Shown here in pieces: positions 43,148 through 52,776 of a stretch of DNA of 64,000 nucleotides. How positions within the stretch are numbered: the first letter of the stretch is position 1; every line of letters starts with the position of its first letter. Both the position numbers and the translations under genes were made by a program. Below the pieces are notes generated by a model. It did not search any database. It was not told the origin of the DNA and worked only from the letters and a program-made list of their open reading frames with translations. Source of the DNA: Longimicrobium sp. (lineage in GTDB: Bacteria > Gemmatimonadota > Gemmatimonadetes > Longimicrobiales > Longimicrobiaceae). Where the stretch lies: positions 1 through 64,000 of the forward strand of contig DASVWD010000140.1 in the NCBI GenBank assembly GCA_036389795.1, in the 5' to 3' direction.

Positions 43148-43606
43148 ATGGCGTCTCTCGCCATGGATCGTCTGCCCGCGGCGCTGGCCTTCGCGGCGTG
43201 TCTCGCCGCCGGCGGGGTGTCGGCGCAGGAACGGGACACCTCGTACGTCGCCCGGATCGATCCGGCCGTCGAAGAGGTTGTCTCCGGTGGCGCCTGGAAG
43301 GCCGGCCAGGCCTCGGGCACCTACCGCCTGGTGGTGATCACGGAGGGGTGGGAAGCGATCCGCTACCGCCTCTTCCTCCAGTGGCTCGAAGTGCCGCAGG
43401 AGCCCGGGCCGATCACGATCCGGAAAACGGTGGAGCTCACGCCGCTCGCCGGCATGTTCTCCCTCACCGGGCCGGAGCTTTCGCTGCGGGGCGGCCGGTG
43501 GTACGTCACCGCATACGGCGCCGACCGGCCGCTCGCCGCCTCCTCGCGCCGCGTCAGGTTCGAGCTCGGTCCGCCGGGGACGGTGCGGCGCGTCCGGGCT
43601 CCGTGA
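43148..43606 (+). CDS. Small secreted protein of unknown function
   Basis: A 152-residue protein with a signal peptide (…ACLAAGGVSA) and a mature part rich in beta strands (YRLVVITEGWEAIRYRLFLQWL). No domain I can name, no catalytic pattern and no cysteine in the mature part. It begins 36 bases after the symporter and may be the last gene of the starch operon. An ATG at 43163 is an alternative start that shortens the leader by five residues. Confidence 0.7.
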   Translation: MASLAMDRLPAALAFAACLAAGGVSAQERDTSYVARIDPAVEEVVSGGAWKAGQASGTYRLVVITEGWEAIRYRLFLQWLEVPQEPGPITIRKTVELTPLAGMFSLTGPELSLRGGRWYVTAYGADRPLAASSRRVRFELGPPGTVRRVRAP

Positions 43607-43628
43607 AGCGTCCGGCAGACGAATTTTT

Positions 43629-43689
43629 CTCACGCAGAGTCAGCGGAGTCAGCAGAGAACCCTCCGCTGGCTCTGCTGACTCTACGTGA
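43629..43689. repeat. R2 hairpin
   Basis: CTCACGCAGAGTCAGCGGAG… with complement GGCTCTGCTGACTCTACGTGA; 9-base periodic arms, loop CCCTC. It follows the secreted-protein gene. Confidence 0.8.
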
Positions 43690-43713
43690 TGTGATGCCTG
43701 TTTCCACGGGAGA

Positions 43714-43987
43714 CGTCATCCTGAGTCTCACACCAGCCTTCGGCAGACCCTGGAAGATGAAACGGAAGGGCTGCGTAAGTGCTGGACGGAGGAAGTTTTT
43801 ATTCAGGGAGCGTCCTCGCGAGACTTTCCTCCACACCAGAGGTCGGACGCGACCGAAGGATCTACCAACCCGCACGCGTGGCCAGTTGCGCGCCACGGTC
43901 CACCAGGCAGGGCGAGTAGATTCTTCGGTCGCCGCCGACCGTCTTCGCGTTCGCGGGGTTCGGCGCGGCGGCTCCCTCAGAATGACA
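43714..43987. repeat. R1 element, long form
   Basis: Left end CGTCATCCTGAG; inner GACCGAAGGATCTACC and GAGTAGATTCTTCGGTCG; right end GGCTCCCTCAGAATGACAT. 274 bases, so it carries extra sequence between the arms. Confidence 0.7.
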
Positions 43988-44125
43988 TTCGCTTGTTCTC
44001 CCGGTTTGGCCAGAAGCGAAAGCCTTGACCGGGCGCCGTCCGGCGGCGCATCGTGAACGAAGCGGGGGAGCGTGCGGGAGGGCGCTCCCCACTTTCGTTC
44101 CTCTTCTTCATCCCTGGAGTTCCCC

Positions 44126-46069
44126 ATGGTGAAATCCCGGTCCCGCTCCGCCGCCGCCCTGCTGCCGCTGCTGGCGCTCGCCGCGGCGCTCTCGTCCGCC
44201 CCGGCGCACGCCCAGGCGAGGCCCGACCCGCGCGTGGGCCTGCGCGCGGGACTGCGCGACGCAGGCGAGGCCGCGTGGAACCTGCGCCTGCTCTCGAACA
44301 CGCCCTCGCCGGCGCCGTTCGGCGAGAACACCAACTCCGACCTGGCGTTCACCGGCAACCTGGCCATCCAGGGCAACTACGGCGGCTGGCAGATCTGGGA
44401 CATTTCCAACCCCCGCCGGCCCACCCTGGTGCGCGGGTTCGTCTGCCCGGCCTCGCAGAGCGACGTCTCGGTCTACCGCAACCTGCTCTTCGTCTCGGGC
44501 GAGGGGCTGGAGGGGCGCCTGGACTGCGGCACCCAGGGAGTGCAGGACACGGTCAGCAGGGACCGGCTGCGGGGGATCCGCATCTTCGACATCAGCGACC
44601 CGGCGAACCCCAGGAACGTCGCCAACGTGCAGACGTGCCGCGGCTCGCACACGCACACCGTGCTGGAGGACCCGGACGACCGGGCGAACGTCTACGTCTA
44701 CGTCTCCGGGTCGGCGCCCGTGCGCTCGGCGGGCGAGCTGCAGGGGTGCGTGGACGCGCCGCCCGAGCAGAACCCCGCCTCGGCGCTCTTCCGCATCGAG
44801 GTGATCAAGGTGCCGCTGGCCAACCCCGGGCAGGCGGCCATCGTCAGCTCGCCGCGCATCTTCCAGGGGCTGGCGGCGCCGCCGGAGCACGGCGAGATGC
44901 CCCAGGACATCGCCGAGGCCCGGGAGGAGGCCGCCCGCGCCCGGGCCGCGGGCGGGTACACCGTCACCATCCAGGGGATGGAGTACGTGGCGCCGGACGA
45001 GTTCGTCGCGCAGATGCTGGACCAGATCGTGAAGGCGCGCGGCGGCACCGGGGCGCCCACCGCGGCCGACAGCGCCCAGCTGCGCGGCACCATCCAGGGG
45101 ATCGTCGACCGGATGATCGGCGCCGACGAGCCGCACACCGGGCCCTCGCAGTGCCACGACATCACCGTGTACCCGGCGCTCGGCCTGGCCGGCGGCGCCT
45201 GCGGCGGCTACGGCCTGCTGCTGGACATCCGCGACCCGGCCAACCCGGTGCGCCTGGACGCGGTGGCCGACTCGAACTTCTCCTACTGGCACTCGGCCAC
45301 GTTCAACAACGACGGCACCAAGATCCTCTTCAGCGACGAGTGGGGCGGCGGCGGCGCGCCGAAGTGCCGCGCCACCGACCGGCGCGAGTGGGGGGCGGAC
45401 GCCATCTTCACGCTCCAGGACGGGAAGATGCGCTTCCAGAGCTACTACAAGCTCCCGGCGCCGCAGACCCCGCAGGAGAACTGCGTGGCCCACAACGGCT
45501 CGCTGATCCCCATCCCCGGGCGCGACGTGATGGTGCAGGCGTGGTACCAGGGCGGCATCTCGGTCTTCGACTGGACCGACGCCGCGCACCCGCGCGAGAT
45601 CGCCTTCTTCGACCGCGGCCCGGTGGACTCCACCCGGATCGGCAACGGCGGGAGCTGGTCGGCGTACTGGTACAACGGGGTGATCGTGAGCTCCGAGATC
45701 GGCCGCGGGCTCGACGTCTTCGAGCTCGCGCCCAGCGAGCACCTGTCGCAGAACGAGATCGACGCGGCGAAGTCGGTGCGCCTGGACTACCTGAACGTGC
45801 AGTCGCAGCCGAAGTTCGTCTGGCCGCCGACGTTCGCGCTGGCGCGCGCCTACGTGGACCAGCTCCAGCGCTCCAACGGCCTGGCGGCGGCGCGGATCAC
45901 GAGCGTGCGGCAGGCGCTGAGCAGTGCCGAGGGCGCCTCGGGCGCGGCGCGGCGGACCGCGCTCACGCAGCTCGCCGCGCAGGTGGAAGGCTACGCCGCC
46001 GGCTCCTCCGACGCGGCGAAGGTGCGGATGCTGGCCGGCGCCGTGCGGGACCTGGCCGGCGCGCGGTGA
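44126..46069 (+). CDS. Secreted LVIVD-repeat protein
   Basis: A 647-residue exported protein, signal peptide to about residue 30 (…SSAPAHAQA). The body is built of repeats such as GWQIWDISNPRRPTLVRGFV and GIRIFDISDPANPRNVANV, the LVIVD repeat (D-I-S-x-P-x-x-P) that forms beta-propellers. A Glu/Ala-rich helical insert spans about 250-350. Conserved HSATFNNDGTKILFSDEW and NGSLIPIPGRD lie in later blades. The C-terminal 80 residues are helical. Its role is unknown; such proteins are surface or periplasmic binding scaffolds. GGAG precedes the ATG. Confidence 0.85.
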   Translation: MVKSRSRSAAALLPLLALAAALSSAPAHAQARPDPRVGLRAGLRDAGEAAWNLRLLSNTPSPAPFGENTNSDLAFTGNLAIQGNYGGWQIWDISNPRRPTLVRGFVCPASQSDVSVYRNLLFVSGEGLEGRLDCGTQGVQDTVSRDRLRGIRIFDISDPANPRNVANVQTCRGSHTHTVLEDPDDRANVYVYVSGSAPVRSAGELQGCVDAPPEQNPASALFRIEVIKVPLANPGQAAIVSSPRIFQGLAAPPEHGEMPQDIAEAREEAARARAAGGYTVTIQGMEYVAPDEFVAQMLDQIVKARGGTGAPTAADSAQLRGTIQGIVDRMIGADEPHTGPSQCHDITVYPALGLAGGACGGYGLLLDIRDPANPVRLDAVADSNFSYWHSATFNNDGTKILFSDEWGGGGAPKCRATDRREWGADAIFTLQDGKMRFQSYYKLPAPQTPQENCVAHNGSLIPIPGRDVMVQAWYQGGISVFDWTDAAHPREIAFFDRGPVDSTRIGNGGSWSAYWYNGVIVSSEIGRGLDVFELAPSEHLSQNEIDAAKSVRLDYLNVQSQPKFVWPPTFALARAYVDQLQRSNGLAAARITSVRQALSSAEGASGAARRTALTQLAAQVEGYAAGSSDAAKVRMLAGAVRDLAGAR

Positions 46070-46109
46070 GGGCTTCCGCGCGGCGGCGGAAATCCTGAAA
46101 ACCCAAAGC

Positions 46110-46166
46110 CTCACGCAGAGTCAGCAGAGTCAGCAGAGAACCCCTCTGTTTCCTCTGCTGACTCTG
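46110..46166. repeat. R2 hairpin
   Basis: CTCACGCAGAGTCAGCAGAG twice-repeated unit pairs with CTCTGCTGACTCTG; the right arm is shortened. Confidence 0.75.
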
Positions 46167-46214
46167 TTATACCAGATCCCGAAACTGATTGTGCATTTTG
46201 CACCCAACCAGGAA

Positions 46215-46338
46215 TGTCATCCTGAAGGAGCCCCAGCGACTGAAGGATCTGCGGGTGGGTCGTGAGCGTCAGCCCGACTCACGCTCGCATTCAACCCGCA
46301 GATCCTTCGGGTCGCTTTAGGCTCCCCTCAGGATGACA
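46215..46338. repeat. R1 element, short form
   Basis: 124 bases: TGTCATCCTGAAGGAGCC, inner CTGAAGGATCTGCGGGT / ACCCGCAGATCCTTCGGG, end GGCTCCCCTCAGGATGACA. The most symmetrical copy in the window. Confidence 0.85.
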
Positions 46339-46384
46339 TTCCACGTTTCAAGTAAATGCACACTGAATCGACAGATTTGGTATG

Positions 46385-46458
46385 AGTAGATTCCTCGGGC
46401 GCCGCCCAGCGGAGGTGTGAAATTCGGATCGGTGCTGCGGCGCCGCTCGGAATGACAT
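46385..46458. repeat. R1 element, right half (GAATGACA variant)
   Basis: GAGTAGATTCCTCGGGCG … CCGCTCGGAATGACAT, the same solo arm type as at 3334. Confidence 0.6.
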
Positions 46459-46729
46459 GGTTCGCGAGAGGACCGGATTGCACACTGATTCCTGGAATCC
46501 GGTATGACGCCGTCTTCTGACCACTCGCGTCCCGCAGGTGTCCGATTCCGGGACGGGGATTCCCGGCAGCGCACATCGGCGGCAAGCTCTCCGATCTCCA
46601 TCTCGTTGAATGCCATAGACTTACGATACGACGCCGGCTGGCGTGCTACTTCCATCGTAGAGGAGCAACGGGGACGGGAGTCGCCGCCCCGCGATCCACC
46701 TACCGATCCCTACCTCTGGAGTTCTCGCA
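46459..46729. other. Intergenic stretch before the small membrane protein
   Basis: No gene or repeat recognised. It is somewhat less GC-rich and probably contains the promoter for the membrane-protein/permease genes. Confidence 0.35.
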
Positions 46730-46942
46730 ATGCTCGCCATCGCGTCGCCCTCGGACCGGCAGATCCCCGGCAGCTTCCGCCTGGGCGTGGGCCTCGTCGC
46801 CGCGTACCTGGTGCTCCTGGGCGCCGTCGGGCTGCTCTCGCTGACCCACGACCCCTCCTTCCAGGACGCCTTCGTCGGCGTGACCTGCCTCCCCGCCGGC
46901 GCGCTTCTGGTCTGGATCGCCGCTTCCTGGCTGCGGAAGTAG
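46730..46942 (+). CDS. Small two-helix membrane protein
   Basis: A 70-residue protein with hydrophobic segments at about 19-38 (LGVGLVAAYLVLLGAVGLLS) and 48-66 (VGVTCLPAGALLVWIAASW), ending in basic WLRK. No known family. TGGAG lies a suitable distance before the ATG. It begins 99 bases ahead of the first of three ADOP permeases on the same strand and could be a small accessory subunit. Confidence 0.65.
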   Translation: MLAIASPSDRQIPGSFRLGVGLVAAYLVLLGAVGLLSLTHDPSFQDAFVGVTCLPAGALLVWIAASWLRK

Positions 46943-47041
46943 CTCCCCGGCCGCCCGCCGCCCGCCCTCCGCAGGCAGGGGAGCGCGGGCGGCGCGGACT
47001 TTCCCTCCTCCCCCTTTCACCCCCTTCCGAGGCCTCCGCAG

Positions 47042-49462
47042 ATGGAGACCCTGCTCCAGGACCTGCGCTACGCCGTCCGCACGCTCTCCCGCAGCCGCGG
47101 CTTCACCGCCGCGGCCGTGGTGTGCCTGGCGCTGGGGATCGGCGTCAACACCGCCATCTTCAGCGTGGTGAACGCCATCCTCCTGCGTCCGCTCCCCTTC
47201 GAGAGGCCGGACGAGGTGGTGGCCATTCACGCCGCCAACCCCAGGCAGGCGATCGGCGAGTCCAACGTGTCGATGGCCGACCTGATGGACTGGAAGGCGC
47301 ACGCGCTCTCGCTGGCCGACGTCGCGGGCGGGTACGAGCGCTCGCTGGCCATCGCCGACGAGCGCGAGGCGGAGCTCGTGGGGGGGTACGCCGTCACCCC
47401 CAACACCTTCGGGCTGATCGGCGCGCGGCCGGTGCTGGGGCGCGGCTTCCTCCCGCAGGACGGCCGGCCGGACGCCGAGCGGGTGATCGTCCTTTCGCAC
47501 GAGCTCTGGCGGCGGCGCTACGGCGGGCTGCGCACGGTGGTGGGGAAGAAGGTGCTGGTCGACGGCGAGCCGCGCACCGTGATCGGCGTGATGCCGCCCC
47601 GCTTCCGCTTCCCCGAGCGGGCCATGGCCTGGGTGCCGATCCGCGCCGGGGGCGACGAGGCGCGCAGCGAGCGCTACGTGTGGGCGCTGGGGCGGCTCAG
47701 GCCCGGGGCCACGGCGGAGCGCGCCGCGGCCGAGGTGGCCGCCGTCTCCCGCCGGCTGGCCGAGGAGCACCCGGAGACGAACGCCGGGTGGACGGCCGTG
47801 GTGCTCCCCTACCGCAGCGACGTGGTGGACGGCACGCTGCGCACCATGCTGACGCTGATGCTGGGCGCGGTGGGCTTCGTGCTGCTGATCGCCTGCGCCA
47901 ACGTGGCCAACCTGCTGCTGGCGCGCGCCACCGTGCGCCGCCGCGAGATCGCCGTGCGCGCGGCACTGGGGGCGGGGCGCGGCCGCCTGGTGCGCCAGCT
48001 CCTCACCGAGAGCGTGCTGGTGGCGCTCCTGGGCGGCACGCTCGGCGTCCTCGTCGCGGTGTGGTGGCTGGACTGGGTGCTGTCGCGCATCCCCGAGGAG
48101 CTGCCGTACTGGATGCGCTTCGGGGTGGACGCCCGGGTGCTGGCCTACACGGCGGCGCTCTCGGTGGGGACGGGGATCGTCTTCGGCGTCTTTCCGGCGC
48201 TCCGGGCGTCGCGCACCGACCTGCAGTCGACGCTCAAGGAGGGCGGGCGCGGCCTGGCCGGGGCGGGGCACGCGCGGATGCGCAACGCGCTGGTGGCGGG
48301 CGAGATCGCCCTCTCGCTGATGCTGCTGGTGGGGGCGGCGCTCATGATCCGCTCCTTCGTGGCCGCGAGCAAAGCCGACCTGGGCTTCGAGACGGAGCGG
48401 CTCCTCACCGTGCAGGCGTTCCTCACCGGGCCGCGCTACCAGGAGCCGGCGGCGCGCGCGGCGTACTTCGCCCAGGCCGTGGAGCGCGCCGGGCGGCTCC
48501 CCGGGGTGGCCGCGGCGGCGGCGCCGGTGGCGCTCCCCTCGTCCGACGGCCTGCCGGGGACCTCCGTGGTGGCCGAGGGGCAGCCGGTGGCGCCGGGCGA
48601 GGAGCTGGTGGTGGGGTTCGGGGCCACCACCCCCGGGCTCTTCCGCGCGCTCGGCCGGCCGCTGGTGGCGGGGCGGGACTTCACGGCGCAGGAGGCGATG
48701 GACACCGCGGCGACGGCGGCCATCGTGAGCCGCGAGGTGGCCGAGCGGCTCTGGCCGGGGCAGGACCCGCTGGGGAAGCGCGTCCGGCTGGGGACCTTCG
48801 GCGGCGACGCGCCCTGGCTCACCGTGGTGGGGGTGGCGCCGTCCATCCTCTACGACGAGGTCGACAACCTGGGTCCGCAGTCGCGCCTGCAGGTGCACCT
48901 GCCGTACGCGCGGCTGCCGTGGCAGGAGATGGCGCTGCTGGTGCGCACGCACGGCGACCCGGCGGCGCTGGCGGGGCCGCTCAGGCGCGCCGTGCGCGAG
49001 CTGGACCCCACGGTGCCCGTCTACAGCCTGCGGACGATGGACGAGGTGCGGCGCTGGTCCAACTGGCCGTCGCGGCTGTGGGGCGAGTTGTTCGGCACCT
49101 TCGGCGGGGTGGCGCTCCTGCTGGCGGGCGTGGGCGTGTACGGGGTGATGGCCTACGCCGTGTCGCAGCGGGTGCACGAGATCGGCATCCGCATGGCGCT
49201 GGGCGCGCGCGCGGCCGACGTGGTGCGCATGGTGATGCGCCAGGGCGCCGTGGTGGCCGCGGCCGGCGTGGGCGCGGGGCTCCTGGGCGCGCTGGCGATC
49301 GCGCGGCTGATGTCGGGCGTGCTCTTCGGCGTGAGCGCCACGGACCTGGTGACGTTCGTCGCCATGCCGCTGGCGCTGGCCGCGGTGGCGCTCTTCGCCT
49401 GCTGGATGCCGGCGCGGCGGGCGGCGCGGGTGGACCCGATGGTGGCGCTCCGCAGCGAGTGA
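47042..49462 (+). CDS. ADOP-family ABC permease 1 (MacB/FtsX-like, duplicated)
   Basis: An 806-residue inner-membrane permease. It begins [21 protein letters not shown], the family's characteristic opening. The first helix is followed by a periplasmic MacB_PCD domain (about 45-240), an FtsX block with [15 protein letters not shown] and the cytoplasmic [25 protein letters not shown] coupling region (split here as [18 protein letters not shown]), then a second PCD (about 440-640) and FtsX block ([18 protein letters not shown]). Such 'orphan' permeases lack a linked ATPase and presumably use a general MacB-type ATPase to export substrates or act mechanically on the envelope. Confidence 0.92.
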   Translation: METLLQDLRYAVRTLSRSRGFTAAAVVCLALGIGVNTAIFSVVNAILLRPLPFERPDEVVAIHAANPRQAIGESNVSMADLMDWKAHALSLADVAGGYERSLAIADEREAELVGGYAVTPNTFGLIGARPVLGRGFLPQDGRPDAERVIVLSHELWRRRYGGLRTVVGKKVLVDGEPRTVIGVMPPRFRFPERAMAWVPIRAGGDEARSERYVWALGRLRPGATAERAAAEVAAVSRRLAEEHPETNAGWTAVVLPYRSDVVDGTLRTMLTLMLGAVGFVLLIACANVANLLLARATVRRREIAVRAALGAGRGRLVRQLLTESVLVALLGGTLGVLVAVWWLDWVLSRIPEELPYWMRFGVDARVLAYTAALSVGTGIVFGVFPALRASRTDLQSTLKEGGRGLAGAGHARMRNALVAGEIALSLMLLVGAALMIRSFVAASKADLGFETERLLTVQAFLTGPRYQEPAARAAYFAQAVERAGRLPGVAAAAAPVALPSSDGLPGTSVVAEGQPVAPGEELVVGFGATTPGLFRALGRPLVAGRDFTAQEAMDTAATAAIVSREVAERLWPGQDPLGKRVRLGTFGGDAPWLTVVGVAPSILYDEVDNLGPQSRLQVHLPYARLPWQEMALLVRTHGDPAALAGPLRRAVRELDPTVPVYSLRTMDEVRRWSNWPSRLWGELFGTFGGVALLLAGVGVYGVMAYAVSQRVHEIGIRMALGARAADVVRMVMRQGAVVAAAGVGAGLLGALAIARLMSGVLFGVSATDLVTFVAMPLALAAVALFACWMPARRAARVDPMVALRSE

Positions 49463-49493
49463 ACGGGACCACGAAAGCTCGGTAAAGACTCTT

Positions 49494-49574
49494 CTCACGC
49501 AGAGGAAGCAGAGTTAGCAGAGAACACATCGCTCGCGGTGTTCCTCTCTGCTACCTCTGCTTCCTCTGCGTGAG
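49494..49574. repeat. R2 hairpin
   Basis: CTCACGCAGAGGAAGCAGAG… pairs with CTCTGCTTCCTCTGCGTGAG; 9-base units, 15-base loop. Confidence 0.8.
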
Positions 49575-49820
49575 GCTTGCTGTTTTGTGGATTCGGTACA
49601 ACGCGGGAAGCCGGAATACTCTGCCGAAACCTGCCCTGCAAGTGCGCCCGCCTGTCCGCTTCCGGGACACGGTTTCCCACGTCCGCACAGGACGAGCGGA
49701 GCGGGCTGAATCCCATCTGATTGACCGACAAGCGGTTGGAGGAATGCGGCAGGAGGCACGAGGCTTCCCTTTCCCACCTGACGTCCTGCGGTCCCGGCTT
49801 CCCCTCCACGGCGCACCTCC
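49575..49820. other. Spacer between permeases 1 and 2
   Basis: No gene recognised. A rather less GC-rich spacer; it may hold a promoter for permease 2, but no clear boxes are seen. Confidence 0.35.
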
Positions 49821-52253
49821 ATGGACACGCTGCTCCAGGACCTCCGCTACGCCGCCCGCGCGCTGGTGAAGAGCCCCGGGTTCACCCTGGCGGCCATCCT
49901 CTCGCTGGCGCTGGGCATCGGCGCCAACACGGCGATCTTCAGCGCCATCGACGCGGCGCTCCTGCGCCCCCTCCCCGTCGACGAGCCCGGCCGCCTGGCG
50001 CTCGTCACCGTGGAGCGCGGCGAGGCGGGCGTCACCCCCAACTTCAGCCACCCCCGCTTCCTGGAATTCCGCGGCGGCACGCGCGCCTTCAGCGGGATGG
50101 CGGCGTTCTCGCCCCAGCCGCTGAACCTGGCCACGGGCGGCGGCGCGGTGCGGCTGGAGGGCGAGATCGTCTCGCCCGACTACTTCCAGGTGGTGGGCGT
50201 GCGGCCCGCCCTGGGGCGCGGCTTCGTCCCCGGCGAGGGCGCGGCGACGGAGGCCGTGCTCTCGCACGAGCTGTGGACGCGGCGCTTCGGGGCGGACCCG
50301 GGCGTGGTGGGGCGCGCGGTGTCGCTCAACGGGAAGCCGTTCACCGTGGCCGGCGTGGCGCCGGAGGGGTTCCGCGGGATGGTGCGCGGGACCGCCCCGG
50401 CGCTCTGGATCCCACTGGAGGCGCAGCGCGTCCTCGCCACGGCGCCCGACCAGGTCTACCTCGACGAATCGAATATCAGCTGGCTGAACGTGGTCGGGCG
50501 GCTGGCGCCGGGCGTCACCCTGGCGCAGGCGCAGGCCGCGCTCCAGGGGGTGCAGCGCGGCATGGCCCAGCGCGACTCGGTGGTGGCGGGCTGGCGGATG
50601 CTGGTGGAGCCCGGCGCGCGCGGCTACGGCTACCTGCTGAGCGGCACGGAGAAGCCGCTGTACCTGTTGCTGGCCACGGTGGCCATCGTGCTGCTGATCG
50701 CCTGCGCCAACGTGGCGAACCTGCTGCTGGCGCGGGCGGCGGCGCGCCGCCGCGAGCTGGCGATCCGCGCCTCGCTGGGGGCGCGGCGGGGGCGCATCGT
50801 CCGCCAGCTCCTCACCGAGAGCCTGCTGCTGGCGGGGCTCGGCGGGGCGGCGGGGCTGCTGGTGGCGATCTGGACGGGGAACCTGCTGCTGCGCTTCCCG
50901 CCGCCCTCGGGGGTGCCGGTGCGGCTGGACACGGGGCCGGACGCGCGCGTGCTGGGCTTCACCCTCGCCGTCTCGCTGCTGGTGGGGCTCGTCCTGGGCC
51001 TGGTCCCGGGGCTGCGCGCCTCGCGGCCGGAGCTGGTGTCGGCGCTCAAGGCCGACGCGCGCGCGGGCGGCCCGGCCCGGCTGGGGCTGCGGGGGCTTCT
51101 GGTGGCCGGGCAGGTGGCGCTCGCCGTGGTCCTGCTGGCCGGCGCGGGGCTGCTGGTGAGAACGCTGCGCAACCTGGAGCACACCGACCTGGGCTACGGC
51201 GCGCGGAGCGTGCTGCTGGCCTCGGTGGACCTGGAGGGGACGGGGTGGGAGCCCGAGCGCGGGCGGCGGTTCTACGCGGAGCTGCTGGAGCGCGTCGGCG
51301 CGGAGCCGGGCGTGGACGCGGCCTCGCTGGCGACCACGATCACGCCCAACCCGGGCGGGAGCAACGTGAGCGGCGTCACCATCCCCGGCTACACGCCCGC
51401 GGGCGACGAGCTGGTGTCGTTCGACCTGAACGTGGTGGCGCCGGGGTACTTCGCCACGCTCGACATCCCCGTGCGCGGGCGCGACTTCACCCCCGCCGAC
51501 CGCGAGGGGGCGCCGCGCGTGGCCGTGGTCAACGAGACCATGGCGAAGCGCTACTGGCCGAACGGGAACGCCGTCGGACAGCGCATCGTGCTGGGGACGG
51601 ACTCCACGGCGCCCTCCGTCGAGGTCGTCGGCATCGCGCGCGACGGGAAGTACCGGACGCTCCGCGAGGAGCCGCGGGCGAACGCCTGGTTCAGCGTGCT
51701 GCAGAGCTGGCGGCCCACCATGACGCTGCTGGTGCGCTCGCGGCGCGACCCGGCGGAGCTGGCGGCGGCGGTGCGGCGCGAGGTGGCCGCCCTCGACCCG
51801 CGGGTGCCCGTCTTCGAGGTGCGCACGCTGAAGGAGCACATCGGGGTGGCCACGGCGCAGGAGCGGCTGGCGGCCACGCTGGTGTCGCTCTTCGGGGCGC
51901 TGGCGCTGGTGGTGGCGGCGGTGGGGATCTTCGGAGTGCTGGCGTGGCTGGTGGTGGAGCGCACGCACGAGCTGGGGGTGCGCATGGCGCTGGGCGCCAC
52001 GCGCGCCAGCGTGATCCGCCTGGTGCTGGCGCGGGGGCTGGCGCTGGCGGGGGCGGGCGCCGCGGTGGGGGTCGCGGCGGCGTTCGGGCTCACGCGGCTG
52101 GTCTCCTCGCTCCTCTACGGCGTGAGCCCGTCGGACCCGCTCGCGTTCGCGCTGGCGACGGCGCTGCTCCTGGGGACGGCCGCGCTGGCGAGCTACCTCC
52201 CCGCGGCCCGGGCGGCGCGGGTGGACCCGATGGTGGCGCTCAGGAGCGAGTGA
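49821..52253 (+). CDS. ADOP-family ABC permease 2
   Basis: An 810-residue permease opening [21 protein letters not shown]. Same two-times-repeated plan as its neighbours: first helix (LAAILSLALGIGANTAIFSA), MacB_PCD, FtsX block with [20 protein letters not shown], a second PCD with PGYTPAGDELVSFDLNVVAP, and a last FtsX block (ERTHELGVRMALGATRASV). It ends [10 protein letters not shown], the common ADOP C-terminus that is also identical in permease 1. The three tandem copies probably arose by duplication and then diverged in the periplasmic domains, the likely substrate-recognising parts. Confidence 0.92.
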   Translation: MDTLLQDLRYAARALVKSPGFTLAAILSLALGIGANTAIFSAIDAALLRPLPVDEPGRLALVTVERGEAGVTPNFSHPRFLEFRGGTRAFSGMAAFSPQPLNLATGGGAVRLEGEIVSPDYFQVVGVRPALGRGFVPGEGAATEAVLSHELWTRRFGADPGVVGRAVSLNGKPFTVAGVAPEGFRGMVRGTAPALWIPLEAQRVLATAPDQVYLDESNISWLNVVGRLAPGVTLAQAQAALQGVQRGMAQRDSVVAGWRMLVEPGARGYGYLLSGTEKPLYLLLATVAIVLLIACANVANLLLARAAARRRELAIRASLGARRGRIVRQLLTESLLLAGLGGAAGLLVAIWTGNLLLRFPPPSGVPVRLDTGPDARVLGFTLAVSLLVGLVLGLVPGLRASRPELVSALKADARAGGPARLGLRGLLVAGQVALAVVLLAGAGLLVRTLRNLEHTDLGYGARSVLLASVDLEGTGWEPERGRRFYAELLERVGAEPGVDAASLATTITPNPGGSNVSGVTIPGYTPAGDELVSFDLNVVAPGYFATLDIPVRGRDFTPADREGAPRVAVVNETMAKRYWPNGNAVGQRIVLGTDSTAPSVEVVGIARDGKYRTLREEPRANAWFSVLQSWRPTMTLLVRSRRDPAELAAAVRREVAALDPRVPVFEVRTLKEHIGVATAQERLAATLVSLFGALALVVAAVGIFGVLAWLVVERTHELGVRMALGATRASVIRLVLARGLALAGAGAAVGVAAAFGLTRLVSSLLYGVSPSDPLAFALATALLLGTAALASYLPAARAARVDPMVALRSE

Positions 52254-52257
52254 ACGG

Positions 52258-52298
52258 CAAGTGCGAGAGTGCGAAAGTGCGAGAGTGCGAGAGTGCCG
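52258..52298. repeat. R3-type repeat (AGTGCGAG)
   Basis: Five units of AGTGCGAG/AGTGCGAA start five bases after the permease 2 stop codon. Confidence 0.7.
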
Positions 52299-52340
52299 GG
52301 TTGGTCCTGACCATTGACGGAGAGATTGGCGCGGCGGTGG

Positions 52341-52431
52341 GGCCCTCACCCGGCGGCCTTAGAGCCGCCACCCTCTCCCAACTTCGGGAGAGGGTACTCG
52401 ACGGGGTTCGGCGCGTAGGAGCGGGGTTCTC
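52341..52431. repeat. R4 intergenic repeat, copy 2
   Basis: Matches 6370-6452: GGCCCTCACCCGGCGGC, hairpin CCCTCTCCC-AACTTC-GGGAGAGGG at 52371-52394, TACTCGACGGGGTTCGGCG. Confidence 0.75.
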
Positions 52432-52435
52432 GTAG

Positions 52436-52455
52436 GGTCGAGGCATGCCTCGACC
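52436..52455. repeat. Perfect 20-base palindrome
   Basis: GGTCGAGGCATGCCTCGACC. It directly follows the R4 copy. It could be a protein-binding site or hairpin; function unknown. Confidence 0.55.
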
Positions 52456-52550
52456 GGCGGATGCCAGTACATGCGCGGTAGGCGGCCTCTTGCGCCGATG
52501 CCGCCTGTGCTCGGACTCGCATGCTCGCCCCTACGACCGCAAGACGCTTC

Positions 52551-52700
52551 GCGAGACCAAACCCGCGTGAGGGATGCGCGCCCGGAGGGCCGGACACGGG
52601 CGTGCCGGGGGTTTGGCACGACCGGGGCCCGGCGCCGTTGGGCACAGTGGTATCGTGCCCTACGGCGCGCGCAGCCCGGCCCGGAGCGCAGGGGAGGGAC
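52551..52700 (+). repeat. R5 repeat, forward copy
   Basis: About 150 bases (ACCCGCGTGAGGGATGCGCG … GGCACAGTGGTATCGTGCCC … CCGGAGCGCAGGGGAGGGA) that recur inverted at 55297-55446. The pair brackets ADOP permease 3. Confidence 0.75.
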
Positions 52701-52776
52701 ACGCCCAGACCAGCAGTTGCTGTTCGCTTTTCCGCAGTTTGCAATCGATTCCTCGCAAATCACGCAGGGTGATCGC

